The translations under genes were made by a program, and so were the position numbers. This document shows positions 44,083-53,600 of a stretch of DNA of 64,000 bases, piece after piece. The stretch is taken from the NCBI GenBank assembly GCA_023460515.1, contig JAEWPS010000059.1, forward strand, positions 7,404-71,403, given 5' to 3'. The number at the start of each line of letters is the position of its first letter. Within the stretch, counting starts at the first letter, position 1. The DNA is from Bacillota bacterium (GTDB lineage Bacteria > Bacillota > Clostridia > TANB77 > CAG-465). Under the pieces are notes generated by a model. It ran no database searches, was not told where the DNA came from, and saw only the letters and a list, made by a program, of their open reading frames with translations.

Positions 44083-44150
44083 TATATAAAATGGTAATTT
44101 TAATAAAATGTACAATGAGATAAAAATTCATGTTTTTGATTTAGAAAAAA

Positions 44151-44179
44151 TTGACTTTTAAAAGTCAATAGTATATAAT
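44151..44179 (+). promoter_or_regulatory. Promoter with palindrome over the -35
   Basis: TTGACT (44151-44156), 17 bases, TATAAT (44174-44179). The perfect 18-bp palindrome TTGACTTTTAAAAGTCAA (44151-44168) covers the -35 and spacer, as an operator would. The protein that binds is unknown. Confidence 0.6.
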
Positions 44180-44205
44180 TAGATTTATTTAAATGGAGGT
44201 AAATT

Positions 44206-45102
44206 ATGGGACTTAAGGTAGAAAACGTTTCTAAAAGCTTTGAATCCAAAAATGCGGTAAGTAACATTTCTTTTGAAATGAATGAACCGGGTGTATTTGG
44301 ATTGCTTGGTACAAATGGGGCTGGTAAAACTACTACAATTAGAATGATATTAGGAATATTAGAAAAAAATTCAGGGAATATTTCATGGAATGGAAAAAGT
44401 GTAACAAGAAAAAATGTTAACTTTGGATATTTACCAGAAGAAAGAGGAATATATCCAAAAACAAAAGTGGGACAGCAACTTATATATTTTGCTAAACTAA
44501 AGGGAATGAAACAAAAAGATGCAGAAGAATCTTTGAAATATTGGGCAAAAAAATTAAAAATTGAGGAATATATAAATACGCAAGCAGAAAAATTGTCAAA
44601 AGGAAATCAACAGAAAGTACAATTTTTAACTTGTGTAATGCATAATCCTGAATTAATTATATTAGATGAACCTTTTAGTGGATTAGATCCAATTAATTCA
44701 GATATTTTGAAAAATGTAATAAAAGAATTGATTAGTGAAGGCAAATATATTATTATGTCTAGCCATCAAATGGCATCTATTGAAGAATTTTGTGATGATA
44801 TATTGATTATTAACGCTGGAAAAACAATACTTAAAGGTAATTTAAAAGATATAAAAAACGGATATGAAATTAAGAAGATATTTGTTGAATCTGCTGAAAA
44901 AATTGATGATATTATTAGTAAATTAGGATTAACAATAATTACAAATAATGAAAATGAATATTTATTAGAAATTGACAATATAGAGAAAGCTGAAGAATTA
45001 TTAAAAGATATTGTTAATCAAGGTATAAGAGTCAAAAAATTTGAATTAGTGAAACCAACACTACATGATATATTTGTTGAGAAGGTAGGTGAAGACAAAT
45101 GA
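44206..45102 (+). CDS. ABC transporter ATP-binding protein (NatA/YhaQ type)
   Basis: The 298-residue ATPase has Walker A GTNGAGKTT (about 38-46), a signature LSKGNQQKVQ, Walker B LIILDEPFSGLDP and SSHQM as H-loop; the C-terminal extension is typical of ABC-2 type exporters such as NatA or YhaQ. The permease gene overlaps by four bases. GGAGG RBS. Confidence 0.94.
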   Translation: MGLKVENVSKSFESKNAVSNISFEMNEPGVFGLLGTNGAGKTTTIRMILGILEKNSGNISWNGKSVTRKNVNFGYLPEERGIYPKTKVGQQLIYFAKLKGMKQKDAEESLKYWAKKLKIEEYINTQAEKLSKGNQQKVQFLTCVMHNPELIILDEPFSGLDPINSDILKNVIKELISEGKYIIMSSHQMASIEEFCDDILIINAGKTILKGNLKDIKNGYEIKKIFVESAEKIDDIISKLGLTIITNNENEYLLEIDNIEKAEELLKDIVNQGIRVKKFELVKPTLHDIFVEKVGEDK

Positions 45103-46322
45103 GAGATACAATAATTGTAATGACACACACAATTAAAGAGCGTCTGATGAAAAAGTCATTTATTATTTCAAATTTAATAATGTTTGCTATAATAATAATT
45201 ATGTTTAATATTCCAAATATAATGGAAAAAACAAAAGGTGATGAGACTAAAGATGTTTTAATTGTGGACAGTTCTAATATATTTGAAAATAGTTTATCAA
45301 CATTAAATAGCATGGGATTAGAATATAACTTCTTAATTGAGAATAACTCAACAAGTGATGAAGATATAAAAAATAGAATAGATAATAAAGAAATTCTAGG
45401 ATCAGTAACAATATTTAGAGATGGTAAAGATGTAAAATTTAATTACGTAGTATCTGAGATAGGTAAAGGACCTGACCCAAAAGTTTTACAAAGTTTATTT
45501 TCAAAAATAATTTTCAACGTAGAAGTTTCAAAACTAAATTTAACTTCGGATCAATTGAGTAGTATTAATACACAAGTCATTTATGATGTAAAGACAGTAA
45601 CAGGTGAGGAAGCACCAGAAATTTCATTTGCTATAATAATACTTTCTATAGGATTATTCTTTGCAATATATTTTTGTGCTTATCAAGTTTCTGCGGAAGT
45701 TACGATGGAAAAAACTTCAAAGATAATGGAAACTTTAGTTACTTCAACTAGTCCAAAACATATTGTATTAGGTAAAACAATAGGAACCGGTATAGTTGGA
45801 TTAATTCAACTGCTGGCAACTACAATTGTTTCACTTATATCATACAAAGTATTTGCTGAAGGAAAGAGTACATTAGATTTCTTAGACTTTTCACAAGTTA
45901 CACCATCTATAATTATTGCTGCATTTGCCTACTTTATATTAGGTTATACGTTATATGCATTTTTATATGCTTTAGTAGGTTCTACAGTAAGTAAACCGGA
46001 AGATATTCAATCAGCGAATGCACCAGTAGCTATGCTTTCAATGTTCGGATTTTATTTTGGATACTTTACAGTAATATTTGCACCAGCTGGTATGATGACT
46101 AAAGTTGCTTCTTTACTGCCATTTTCATCACCATTTAGTATGCCTTTTAGAATGATGATGGTTAATGTACCTACATGGGAAGTACTTACTTCAGTAGCAA
46201 TTTTAATTGTAACTATAATACTTGTTATTCAAATTTCAATTAGGATATATTCTGCTGCAGTATTACATTATGGTAGTAGAATAAGTGTAAAAGATTTGTT
46301 TAAATTGTATAAACAAAAATAA
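45099..46322 (+). CDS. ABC-2 type permease (NatB/YhaP-like)
   Basis: The 407-residue protein has one N-terminal membrane helix (about 22-40), a large external domain and five to six C-terminal helices, with ISMEK-like TMEKTSKIMETLVTSTSPKHI and FGYFTVIFAPAGM. This architecture is that of the NatB/YhaP permease, exporting ions, drugs or peptides together with the ATPase just before. Confidence 0.92.
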   Translation: MRDTIIVMTHTIKERLMKKSFIISNLIMFAIIIIMFNIPNIMEKTKGDETKDVLIVDSSNIFENSLSTLNSMGLEYNFLIENNSTSDEDIKNRIDNKEILGSVTIFRDGKDVKFNYVVSEIGKGPDPKVLQSLFSKIIFNVEVSKLNLTSDQLSSINTQVIYDVKTVTGEEAPEISFAIIILSIGLFFAIYFCAYQVSAEVTMEKTSKIMETLVTSTSPKHIVLGKTIGTGIVGLIQLLATTIVSLISYKVFAEGKSTLDFLDFSQVTPSIIIAAFAYFILGYTLYAFLYALVGSTVSKPEDIQSANAPVAMLSMFGFYFGYFTVIFAPAGMMTKVASLLPFSSPFSMPFRMMMVNVPTWEVLTSVAILIVTIILVIQISIRIYSAAVLHYGSRISVKDLFKLYKQK

Positions 46323-46342
46323 AATTTATATTTGATTATAAG

Positions 46343-46376
46343 AAAAGCTTAATATTTTATATATTAAGCTTTTTTG
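46343..46376 (+). terminator. Terminator between the two ABC modules
   Basis: AAAAGCTTAATAT (46343-46355) pairs with ATATTAAGCTTTT (46361-46373), then TT. The following TATATAATA region near 46461-46470 may be a promoter for the next pair. Confidence 0.85.
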
Positions 46377-46485
46377 TTATGTGAATAACGATTTTTATAA
46401 TTATTGTTATAAAAGTAAATTGAAAATACTTGTAAAATCTTTACATTTAATATATTTTACTATATAATATACGCAGGTGATAAAT

Positions 46486-47382
46486 GTGTTAGAAGTTAAA
46501 AATATGACAAAAAAATTTGGTGACTATTTAGCAATAGATAATATTTCTTTTACTGCAAAAGAAGGTAGAATACTTGGAATATTAGGAAGAAATGGTGCGG
46601 GTAAGTCTACACTTTTTAGAAGTATTTTGAATATTGTTCAAAAAGATAAAGGAGAAGCCCTGTTGGATGGAGAATCTATAAATTATTCTATACTAGACAG
46701 AGTTGGATATTTAATAGAAGAAGGTTCTTTAACTCCTGAATATACGGTATATAATCAATTTTCTACTTTTGGAATATTGAAAAATATGAGTGATGATGAG
46801 ATAACAACGTCATTAATATACTGGCTTAAAAAATTTGATATGTTAGAATATTTGAATATGAAAATAAAAAATATTTCTAAAGGAAACAGGCAAAAACTAC
46901 AGTTTATAGTTTCTGTTTTGCATAGTCCAAAATTATTAATACTAGATGAACCTTTTTCAGGGCTTGATCCAGTAAGTGTCGATGAATTAAAGAATGTTAT
47001 ATTAGAATTAAAAAAAGAAGGAATAACTATAGTTTTTTCATCTCACCAAATGGAACATGTGGAACTTTTATGTGATGATATATTGCTTATAAATAAAGGC
47101 AAAATGATACTTTATGGAGATTTGAATGAAATAAAGAATAGCTATGATAAAAAGAAAATTAGTGTGGTGGGCTCTTTAAATATAGATAAATTAAATAATG
47201 AAAATATATTTAAAGTTGTAAATGATAAGCTTAATACTTATGAAATATATGTAAATGGCTCAAATAATGTAACAGATATTTTAGACCTAATAAAAGAATT
47301 TGATGTTCAAAGTATAAATATTAATAATTTGAGTTTGGAAGATATCTTTATGGATAAGGCGGGTATCAAATATGAAGAATAA
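46486..47382 (+). CDS. ABC transporter ATP-binding protein, second module
   Basis: The 298-residue ATPase has Walker A GRNGAGKST, signature ISKGNRQKLQ, Walker B LLILDEPFSGLDP and SSHQM. It resembles the ATPase at 44206, and both probably arose by duplication of the module. The GTG at 46486 is chosen because AGGTGA stands just before it; the earlier GTG at 46477 is inside that RBS. It overlaps the next gene by 11 bases. Confidence 0.92.
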   Translation: MLEVKNMTKKFGDYLAIDNISFTAKEGRILGILGRNGAGKSTLFRSILNIVQKDKGEALLDGESINYSILDRVGYLIEEGSLTPEYTVYNQFSTFGILKNMSDDEITTSLIYWLKKFDMLEYLNMKIKNISKGNRQKLQFIVSVLHSPKLLILDEPFSGLDPVSVDELKNVILELKKEGITIVFSSHQMEHVELLCDDILLINKGKMILYGDLNEIKNSYDKKKISVVGSLNIDKLNNENIFKVVNDKLNTYEIYVNGSNNVTDILDLIKEFDVQSININNLSLEDIFMDKAGIKYEE

Positions 47383-49525
47383 ACTATATAGATTAACAGT
47401 TTTAGGTATTGAGCAAACATTAAAAATGAAATTTTTTGTTATATTAAATATAATAATGTTAATAGGAATTATTGGATTTGTGAATTTTGGAACTGTAAAA
47501 CAAATAATTGAAAAAAATACTGGAAATAATATAGATAAAAACATACTAAAAGTAATGGTTCAGGATGAAACTGAAAGATTTACTGATCTTGTAAAACTAA
47601 AAGAAATAAAAGACATAGAAGTTGTAGATTATTCTGAGCAAGGAGTGACTGAAGGTAAATCTTTAGTAGAAATTAAATATAACGATGTTAGTATTATAAG
47701 TGCAAAAATAACATCTAATGAATATATTGAAGATAATAAATATTCAGAATTGCAGAATATAATAAATGAAATAAGAACTGATATATTTGTAGATAAATAT
47801 GAGGCTAACTTAAATGAGGTTCAGGAGCTAGGGAGTAATGTAAAAATAGAAAGAATAGTTCTTACATTAAATGCTACAGATTATGTTAAATATGAACCAG
47901 TAGTAATGGTAATTGCATTTATAATGTATATGCTGTTTATATTTGTAGCTGCAACTATTTCATCAACAATAGGTATAGAGAAAATAAGTAAAACAACAGA
48001 ATATATGTTGACAGGAATAAGTGAAAAAGCATATTTATGGTATAACGTATTGCAAGTTAATATAGTATTTTTAATTCAAATGGTATTAAGTGGTGTATAT
48101 TACATCTTTGCTAATATAATTAGTAGTTTACTTATAATTAAATTTTTAGATGGTAGTGTAGGAAAAATAGGACAAATAGCAACTTTTAGTATGGACCCTA
48201 TATTATTTAAGATAGTAGTTCTTACACTTATTCAAACCATACTTTGTGTACTGATATTGTCTATAGTACAAGCCATTATGACGTCTAAAGTTAATAATAT
48301 GACAGATATCTCAAATTCAAGTATGCTTGTAATTATGATAGTTGTGTTAGTATGTTTTGTAAGTCCTAATATAATTAATGTATCTGAAACTGTAAATATT
48401 TTTATTAAGATTATATCTTGTCTTCCTGTGTTATCTATTGTAATGGTACCCAAATTAATACTTATTCACCAAATAAGTAATGTAGGAATTGTATTAGCTG
48501 TTCTTTCTAATGTTGCTACACTAGTGTTTTTATCTATATTTGGTTCTAGATGGTTTAAAAGAGGATTACTAGATTCAGGTAATAGTAACAAGTCTGATAA
48601 ACGCAAAAAAGATGAAATATATGATATGAATAAATCTAAATTTAAAGAAACAATATTTAAAGTTAGTATTGCTATGTTAATGTACTTGGTAATTTCTAGT
48701 GCTTTAGGATTTATACTAATATTTATTAAAGGAGCATTTATATTAAGTACAAATATTACAAGTTTAATTAATATTATTATCTGGGTTGCCAGTATATTAC
48801 CTTCGTATTTCTATTTAAAACCTTTACATGTTAAAAGTAAAGAGGCGAGTAAGAAAGTAGCAATTAAAGATAAAATTAATTTGCTATTCAGTTGTACATT
48901 TTTAGTCATTGCTATACAGTTTATTATATCTTTTATAATAAAGGATAACTCGAAATTTGATATAGTAAACTTAATAGGTGCAGATTTTAAATCTATAATA
49001 GGAATTTTACTATTTATAATTCAAGTTGCAATACTTCCGGCAATATTTGAGGAGCTGCTATTTAGGGGTGCTATGCTTAAAGTACTTAATAAGTTTGGAA
49101 ATTTAGCTTCGATATTAATAACTGCTTTTTGTTTTGGTTTAATGCACCAAAACTTAACACAAGGGATATTTGCATTTTTATTAGGAATAATATTAGCATT
49201 TATAACAATTAAAACAAAATCGATAATTCCAGCTATGATAATTCATTTCTTAAATAACTTTGTTTCTGTAATTGCTGTTATAGCTACTGAAATAAATAAT
49301 AGTATAATGATAAATATTGTTAATATAGCAGTATTTGCGGTTGTATTAACGTCTGGTATATATTTTGTTAAAAATATGTTAGTTAATAGAAAAATATTTA
49401 AGTTGGAAAATACTGAAATTAAAATTAAAAATATACTTGGCTCTATATTTACACAATATATAGTTGTAATTACATTATTGCTATACGTTATAATTACAAT
49501 ATACATGGAAATGTTACTATTTTAA
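47372..49525 (+). CDS. ABC-2 permease fused to CPBP intramembrane protease
   Basis: The 717-residue membrane protein has an ABC-2 permease part (helices at about 20-38 and five more at 165-400), then a C-terminal domain (about 440-690) with the CPBP/Abi motifs EELLFRG (about 564), FGLMHQN (about 588) and IIHFLNN (about 629). All expected catalytic residues (EE, R, H, H/N) are present. CPBP domains cleave membrane peptides and often give immunity to bacteriocins. The fusion suggests an exporter that also processes or destroys its cargo; this is inference. Confidence 0.9.
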   Translation: MKNKLYRLTVLGIEQTLKMKFFVILNIIMLIGIIGFVNFGTVKQIIEKNTGNNIDKNILKVMVQDETERFTDLVKLKEIKDIEVVDYSEQGVTEGKSLVEIKYNDVSIISAKITSNEYIEDNKYSELQNIINEIRTDIFVDKYEANLNEVQELGSNVKIERIVLTLNATDYVKYEPVVMVIAFIMYMLFIFVAATISSTIGIEKISKTTEYMLTGISEKAYLWYNVLQVNIVFLIQMVLSGVYYIFANIISSLLIIKFLDGSVGKIGQIATFSMDPILFKIVVLTLIQTILCVLILSIVQAIMTSKVNNMTDISNSSMLVIMIVVLVCFVSPNIINVSETVNIFIKIISCLPVLSIVMVPKLILIHQISNVGIVLAVLSNVATLVFLSIFGSRWFKRGLLDSGNSNKSDKRKKDEIYDMNKSKFKETIFKVSIAMLMYLVISSALGFILIFIKGAFILSTNITSLINIIIWVASILPSYFYLKPLHVKSKEASKKVAIKDKINLLFSCTFLVIAIQFIISFIIKDNSKFDIVNLIGADFKSIIGILLFIIQVAILPAIFEELLFRGAMLKVLNKFGNLASILITAFCFGLMHQNLTQGIFAFLLGIILAFITIKTKSIIPAMIIHFLNNFVSVIAVIATEINNSIMINIVNIAVFAVVLTSGIYFVKNMLVNRKIFKLENTEIKIKNILGSIFTQYIVVITLLLYVIITIYMEMLLF

Positions 49526-49616
49526 ACATTCAATTACAAAAATCTCCATTATCTCTTGATAATTAAACTAAATTAATATATAATATAGTTATTAATATGG
49601 AATTGAGTGATATAAA

Positions 49617-50018
49617 TTGGATGAATATATAGATAAAATAGATTTACAAATTGTTTCTAATCAAACATTAGCTTTTATTGGTGATGCAGTGTTTAATATA
49701 TATATAAGAACTTATCTAGCAAGTAAAAGCAATTTACAAACTGGACTTCTACATAAACAGTCTATAAAATACGTAAGTGCTAAAGCACAATCTAAAATTA
49801 TAGACCATATAGTAGAAAATTTAACTGAAGATGAAGTAAATATATATAAAAGGGGTAGAAATACTAATATAACAACAGTATCTAAGAATGTTGATGTTAT
49901 TGAATATAAAAAAGCAACTGGATTTGAGGCTTTAATAGGTGAATTATATATACAGAAAAAAATAGATAGATTAGAAGAAATAATAAAAATATCTATAAAA
50001 ATAGTTGAAACTAATTAG
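49617..50018 (+). CDS. mrnC: Mini-ribonuclease III
   Basis: The 133-residue protein is an RNase III catalytic domain without a dsRNA-binding domain: TLAFIGDAVFNIYIR (Asp near 23), HKQSIKYVSAKAQ, then ATGFEALIGELYI (Glu near 111). Mini-III matures 23S rRNA in Bacillus. TTG start. The RBS is weak (GAGTGA). Confidence 0.93.
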   Translation: MDEYIDKIDLQIVSNQTLAFIGDAVFNIYIRTYLASKSNLQTGLLHKQSIKYVSAKAQSKIIDHIVENLTEDEVNIYKRGRNTNITTVSKNVDVIEYKKATGFEALIGELYIQKKIDRLEEIIKISIKIVETN

Positions 50019-50052
50019 TATATTTGAGTTGATAAATGTGGGAGTGTAGTGT

Positions 50053-50598
50053 ATGAGTGAAAAGATTAAGGTAGAAGAAAATTTAGATGAAATTATAAAA
50101 AATGTTGTAAAAGATATTAAAAAAAATAAGAGTTTATCTACTCAAGAAATAGATAAACTTATGAATGACGCAAATGAAAATATAGAATTTACAAAAGTAA
50201 TAAGTGATATAAAATTAGAATCACCGGATAATAGGGTTATTTTTGTGGACGGTAATGAACAATTAATGTATGATCATGGTGAATTTTTTATCTGTGATAC
50301 GGTGGATTCTAGAAAACTTAAGAAAAAAATCAAAAGAAAAGAAGCTACAGAAAGATATATTGAGTATTTTATACGTTATCAATTGAATCCTATAATTGAA
50401 CAAAAAAATATGTATAATATAAGTAAAACTATAACTAAAAATGAGAATGAAAAGTCAGTTGTAAGTAAAGTTAAGACTGTTGAAAAAGGGGTAGATAAAA
50501 AAATAGATGTTAAGCCTAAAGCTGAAGTTAAACAAAAAAATGAAACAGAAAAGGTTAAAGTAACATCTAAAAAGGTTAAGGATGATTTAACAAGATAA
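50053..50598 (+). CDS. Hypothetical lysine-rich protein
   Basis: A 181-residue protein with a helical N-terminus, a strand-rich middle (PDNRVIFVDGNEQLMYDHGEFFICD) and a low-complexity Lys/Glu/Val tail (about 130-181). The tail suggests RNA or acidic partner binding. Not recognised. Between mrnC and a DUF898-like gene, and likely in the same operon. Confidence 0.7.
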   Translation: MSEKIKVEENLDEIIKNVVKDIKKNKSLSTQEIDKLMNDANENIEFTKVISDIKLESPDNRVIFVDGNEQLMYDHGEFFICDTVDSRKLKKKIKRKEATERYIEYFIRYQLNPIIEQKNMYNISKTITKNENEKSVVSKVKTVEKGVDKKIDVKPKAEVKQKNETEKVKVTSKKVKDDLTR

Positions 50599-50613
50599 AA
50601 GGAGATAATATTT

Positions 50614-50919
50614 ATGGAAAAATCATATTTTGATGGTAAATTACTTCAATATCTAGGATGGTTAATATTAGGAGCTTTAATAACGTTTTGTACTTTAGGA
50701 ATTTGTTATCCATGGGCGTTATGCATGATCTATGGATGGAAAATACGTCATACTGTAATAAATGGAAAAAGACTTGAATTTGATGGTAGCGCAATTGGAC
50801 TTTTTGGACAATGGGTAAAATGGTTTTTATTGTGTATAATTACTCTAGGTATATATTCATTTTGGTTACAAATAGCTTTAGAAGAGTGGAAAGTAAAACA
50901 TACTTACTTTGCTAACTAG
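50614..50919 (+). CDS. DUF898-like small membrane protein
   Basis: The 101-residue protein has two membrane helices (about 13-36 and 68-88) and the patterns SYFDGKLLQYLGW, GICYPWALCMIYGWKIRHT and TLGIYSFWLQIALEEWKVKHT, reminiscent of DUF898 (YjgN-like) repeats. Function unknown. Good RBS AAAGGAG. Confidence 0.78.
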   Translation: MEKSYFDGKLLQYLGWLILGALITFCTLGICYPWALCMIYGWKIRHTVINGKRLEFDGSAIGLFGQWVKWFLLCIITLGIYSFWLQIALEEWKVKHTYFAN

Positions 50920-50926
50920 GAATAAG

Positions 50927-50958
50927 AACTTGTGATAATTTTTATCACAAGTTTTTTT
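50927..50958 (+). terminator. Terminator of the mrnC unit
   Basis: AACTTGTGATAA (50927-50938) pairs with TTATCACAAGTT (50942-50953), then TTTTTT. Confidence 0.92.
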
Positions 50959-51026
50959 ATATAATTATACTATTGAAATTAAAGGGTTTTAATAGTATAA
51001 TTATATTTAATACTGGGAGGAAATTT

Positions 51027-51695
51027 ATGTATAAAATTTATATTGTTGAAGATGATGATAAAATAAAAAATGAGTTGGGTATTTTTTTATCTAAAAACGG
51101 ATATGAAATAGAAAAGATAGAGACATTTAATAACATTGTAGAAAACATTGTAAATTCTAATTCTGATTTAGTTTTATTAGATATAAATCTTCCTAGATAT
51201 GATGGATATTATATATGTAAAGAATTAAGAAAAGTATCTGATATTCCAATAATAATAGTTACTAGTAGAAATAGTGAAATAGATGAACTTATGAGTATGA
51301 ATATTGGAGCAGATGATTTTATAACAAAACCATATAGCGTGCAAATATTACTAGCAAGAATTGAAGCAATATTTAAGCGAGTTAATAAAACAAATAATAG
51401 TTCTATTATAAACTTTAATGGAATTAAGTTTGATCTTTCAAAAAGTATTATAGAATTTGAGAAAGAAACTATTGAGCTTAGCAAAAATGAAACAAAAATA
51501 TTGCACTACTTACTTAAAAATAAAGGATCTATAGTTTCAAGGGAAGAAATAATGGTATATTTATGGGACAGTGAAATGTTTGTAGATGATAATACTCTTA
51601 CAGTTAACATTAATAGACTTAGAAAAAAGTTAAGTGATATAGGAAAAAAAGATATTATTGAAACCAAGAGAGGACAGGGTTATATAATATTATGA
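51027..51695 (+). CDS. bceR: Response regulator, BceR type
   Basis: The 222-residue OmpR-type regulator has EDDDK (acidic pocket), LLDINLPRYDG (phosphoacceptor Asp near 52), TSRN, TKPY (Lys near 101) and a winged-helix end (NTLTVNINRLRKKL). It belongs to the BceRSAB group that answers cell-wall-active peptides; the kinase and transporter follow. The ATG at 51027 is behind GGGAGG. The operator at 52737-52769 is its likely target. Confidence 0.9.
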   Translation: MYKIYIVEDDDKIKNELGIFLSKNGYEIEKIETFNNIVENIVNSNSDLVLLDINLPRYDGYYICKELRKVSDIPIIIVTSRNSEIDELMSMNIGADDFITKPYSVQILLARIEAIFKRVNKTNNSSIINFNGIKFDLSKSIIEFEKETIELSKNETKILHYLLKNKGSIVSREEIMVYLWDSEMFVDDNTLTVNINRLRKKLSDIGKKDIIETKRGQGYIIL

Positions 51696-52702
51696 ATTTA
51701 ATAGATTATTTAAAAGATAGAGTAATAGAAATATTAATGTATTTATTACTTATGATTTTTGTAATAGTAGTATTGAAAATTTTTGATGTAAATATTTTTC
51801 TTATTGTATATATTCCTATATTTATTACAATAGCTGCTATTATTGTTTTATTTCATGACTACTTTAGAAAGTATTATTTCTATAATGAATTACTTTCAAA
51901 TTTAGAAAGTTTAGATAAGAAATTTTTAATACAAGAAATGATAAAAAAACCAGACTTTTTAGATGGTAAAATATTATACGAAATAATACATGAAGCTAAT
52001 AAATCTATGCTTGAAAATGTTAATTCATATAGATATACTAAAGAGGAATTTAGAGAATATATAGAAATGTGGGTTCATGAAATTAAAACTCCAATTTCTT
52101 CTAGTAAATTAATAGTTGAAAATAATAAAAATGATATAACCTCTAATATAGATGAAGAACTTGATAAAATAGATAATTATATAGAACAGGTACTGTATTA
52201 TTCAAGGAGCGATAATGTAGAGAAAGATTATACAATAAAGGAAATAATATTAGAGCAAGTTGTAAATAATGTCATATTAAAAAACAAAAGAGATTTTATA
52301 TATAAGAATATATTGTTAGATATAAAAGATTTAAACATTAATGTAAACAGCGATAGCAAATGGTTAGAATATATAATAAATCAGATAGTAACAAACAGTA
52401 TAAAATATTCAAAACAAGAAAACGCTATAGTTAGAATATATTCTATAAAAAATAGAGAGAATGTACAGTTATTTATTGAAGATAATGGTATCGGAATAGA
52501 TAAAAAAGATTTGAGTAGAGTATGGAATAAAAGTTTTACAGGTGAAAATGGCAGAAAAAAATATAATTCAACTGGAATGGGACTATATCTTTGTAAAAAA
52601 TTAATTGAAAAATTAGGACATAGTATAGATATAGATTCTAAATTAGATAAAGGCACGATTATTAAAATTACTTTTCCTACAGGTAGTTTTAATAAAATAT
52701 AA
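51692..52702 (+). CDS. bceS: Intramembrane-sensing histidine kinase, BceS type
   Basis: The 336-residue kinase has two membrane helices (about 12-30 and 34-54) with nearly no external loop, an H-box EMWVHEIKTPISSSK (His near 130), NSIKYS, EDNGIGI and STGMGLYL. Such kinases do not sense the peptide directly, but through the BceAB transporter. ATGA overlap with bceR. Confidence 0.92.
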   Translation: MNLIDYLKDRVIEILMYLLLMIFVIVVLKIFDVNIFLIVYIPIFITIAAIIVLFHDYFRKYYFYNELLSNLESLDKKFLIQEMIKKPDFLDGKILYEIIHEANKSMLENVNSYRYTKEEFREYIEMWVHEIKTPISSSKLIVENNKNDITSNIDEELDKIDNYIEQVLYYSRSDNVEKDYTIKEIILEQVVNNVILKNKRDFIYKNILLDIKDLNINVNSDSKWLEYIINQIVTNSIKYSKQENAIVRIYSIKNRENVQLFIEDNGIGIDKKDLSRVWNKSFTGENGRKKYNSTGMGLYLCKKLIEKLGHSIDIDSKLDKGTIIKITFPTGSFNKI

Positions 52703-52736
52703 TTTTCGAAATATGCTTGTAAAAGAGCATGTTTTT

Positions 52737-52769
52737 TATCTTACAAAATTGTAAGATAAATGTAAGATA
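52737..52769. promoter_or_regulatory. Probable BceR operator
   Basis: TATCTTACAA and TTGTAAGATA form a near-perfect palindrome around AA (52737-52758), followed by a third half site TGTAAGATA (52761-52769). It lies just upstream of the bceAB promoter (TTGTTA 52776-52781, 17 bases, TATAAT 52799-52804). The half sites agree with the TTACA/TGTAA type used by BceR-like regulators. Confidence 0.72.
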
Positions 52770-52775
52770 AATAGA

Positions 52776-52804
52776 TTGTTAAAATGAATATATAGTAGTA
52801 TAAT
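52776..52804 (+). promoter_or_regulatory. bceAB promoter
   Basis: TTGTTA (52776-52781), 17 bases, TATAAT (52799-52804). The weak -35 fits activation by the adjacent regulator site. Confidence 0.65.
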
Positions 52805-52832
52805 GTACGTATAAAATAAAGGAGATATGTAT

Positions 52833-53600
52833 ATGAGCAAAGTATTAAAAATAGAAAAAGTAGAAAAATGTTATGGTAATAAGGGGAATTTAACCAAAGC
52901 CGTAAATAATATTAGTTTTGAAGTAGAAAAAGGTGAATTCATCGGTATTATGGGGGTATCTGGTAGTGGTAAAACAACATTACTTAATTGTATATCTACT
53001 ATAGATAATGTTACTAGTGGACACATTTATGTAAATGATGAAGATATAACAAAATTGAAAGGTTCTAAACTTACTAAATTCAGAAGAGAGGAATTAGGAT
53101 TTATATTTCAAGATTTTAATCTTTTAGATACACTAACTGCATATGAGAATATAGCTTTAGCTTTGACAATACAAAGGATAAAACCTAAATTAATAGAAGA
53201 AAAAGTAAAAGATATATCTAAAAAACTTGGCATTTATGATATCTTAGAAAAATACCCATATCAATTATCCGGGGGACAAAAACAAAGAGTAGCATCTGCT
53301 AGAGCTATAATTACAGATCCTGCTTTAGTACTTGCTGATGAACCAACAGGTGCACTGGATTCGAAATCTGCAAGAATGCTATTAGAAAGTTTTGAAATTT
53401 TAAATAGAAATTTAAATACTACTATATTAATGGTGACACATGACGCATTTACGGCAAGTTATGCAGATAGAATAGTATTTATTAAAGATGGAGAAGTTTT
53501 TAATGAGATAATAAAAGGTGAGGATACTAGAAAAGAATTTTTTGATAAAATTATAAATGTAGTTACACTTCTTGGGGGTGAACTAAATGATGTCATTTAA
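52833..53600 (+). CDS. bceA: ABC transporter ATPase, BceA type
   Basis: The 255-residue ATPase has Walker A GVSGSGKTTL, LSGGQKQRVASARA signature, Walker B LVLADEPTGALDS and VTHDA, of the LolD/MacB-like peptide detoxification group. The ATG at 52833 is chosen, eight bases after AGGAG. It overlaps the permease by 14 bases. Confidence 0.94.
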   Translation: MSKVLKIEKVEKCYGNKGNLTKAVNNISFEVEKGEFIGIMGVSGSGKTTLLNCISTIDNVTSGHIYVNDEDITKLKGSKLTKFRREELGFIFQDFNLLDTLTAYENIALALTIQRIKPKLIEEKVKDISKKLGIYDILEKYPYQLSGGQKQRVASARAIITDPALVLADEPTGALDSKSARMLLESFEILNRNLNTTILMVTHDAFTASYADRIVFIKDGEVFNEIIKGEDTRKEFFDKIINVVTLLGGELNDVI

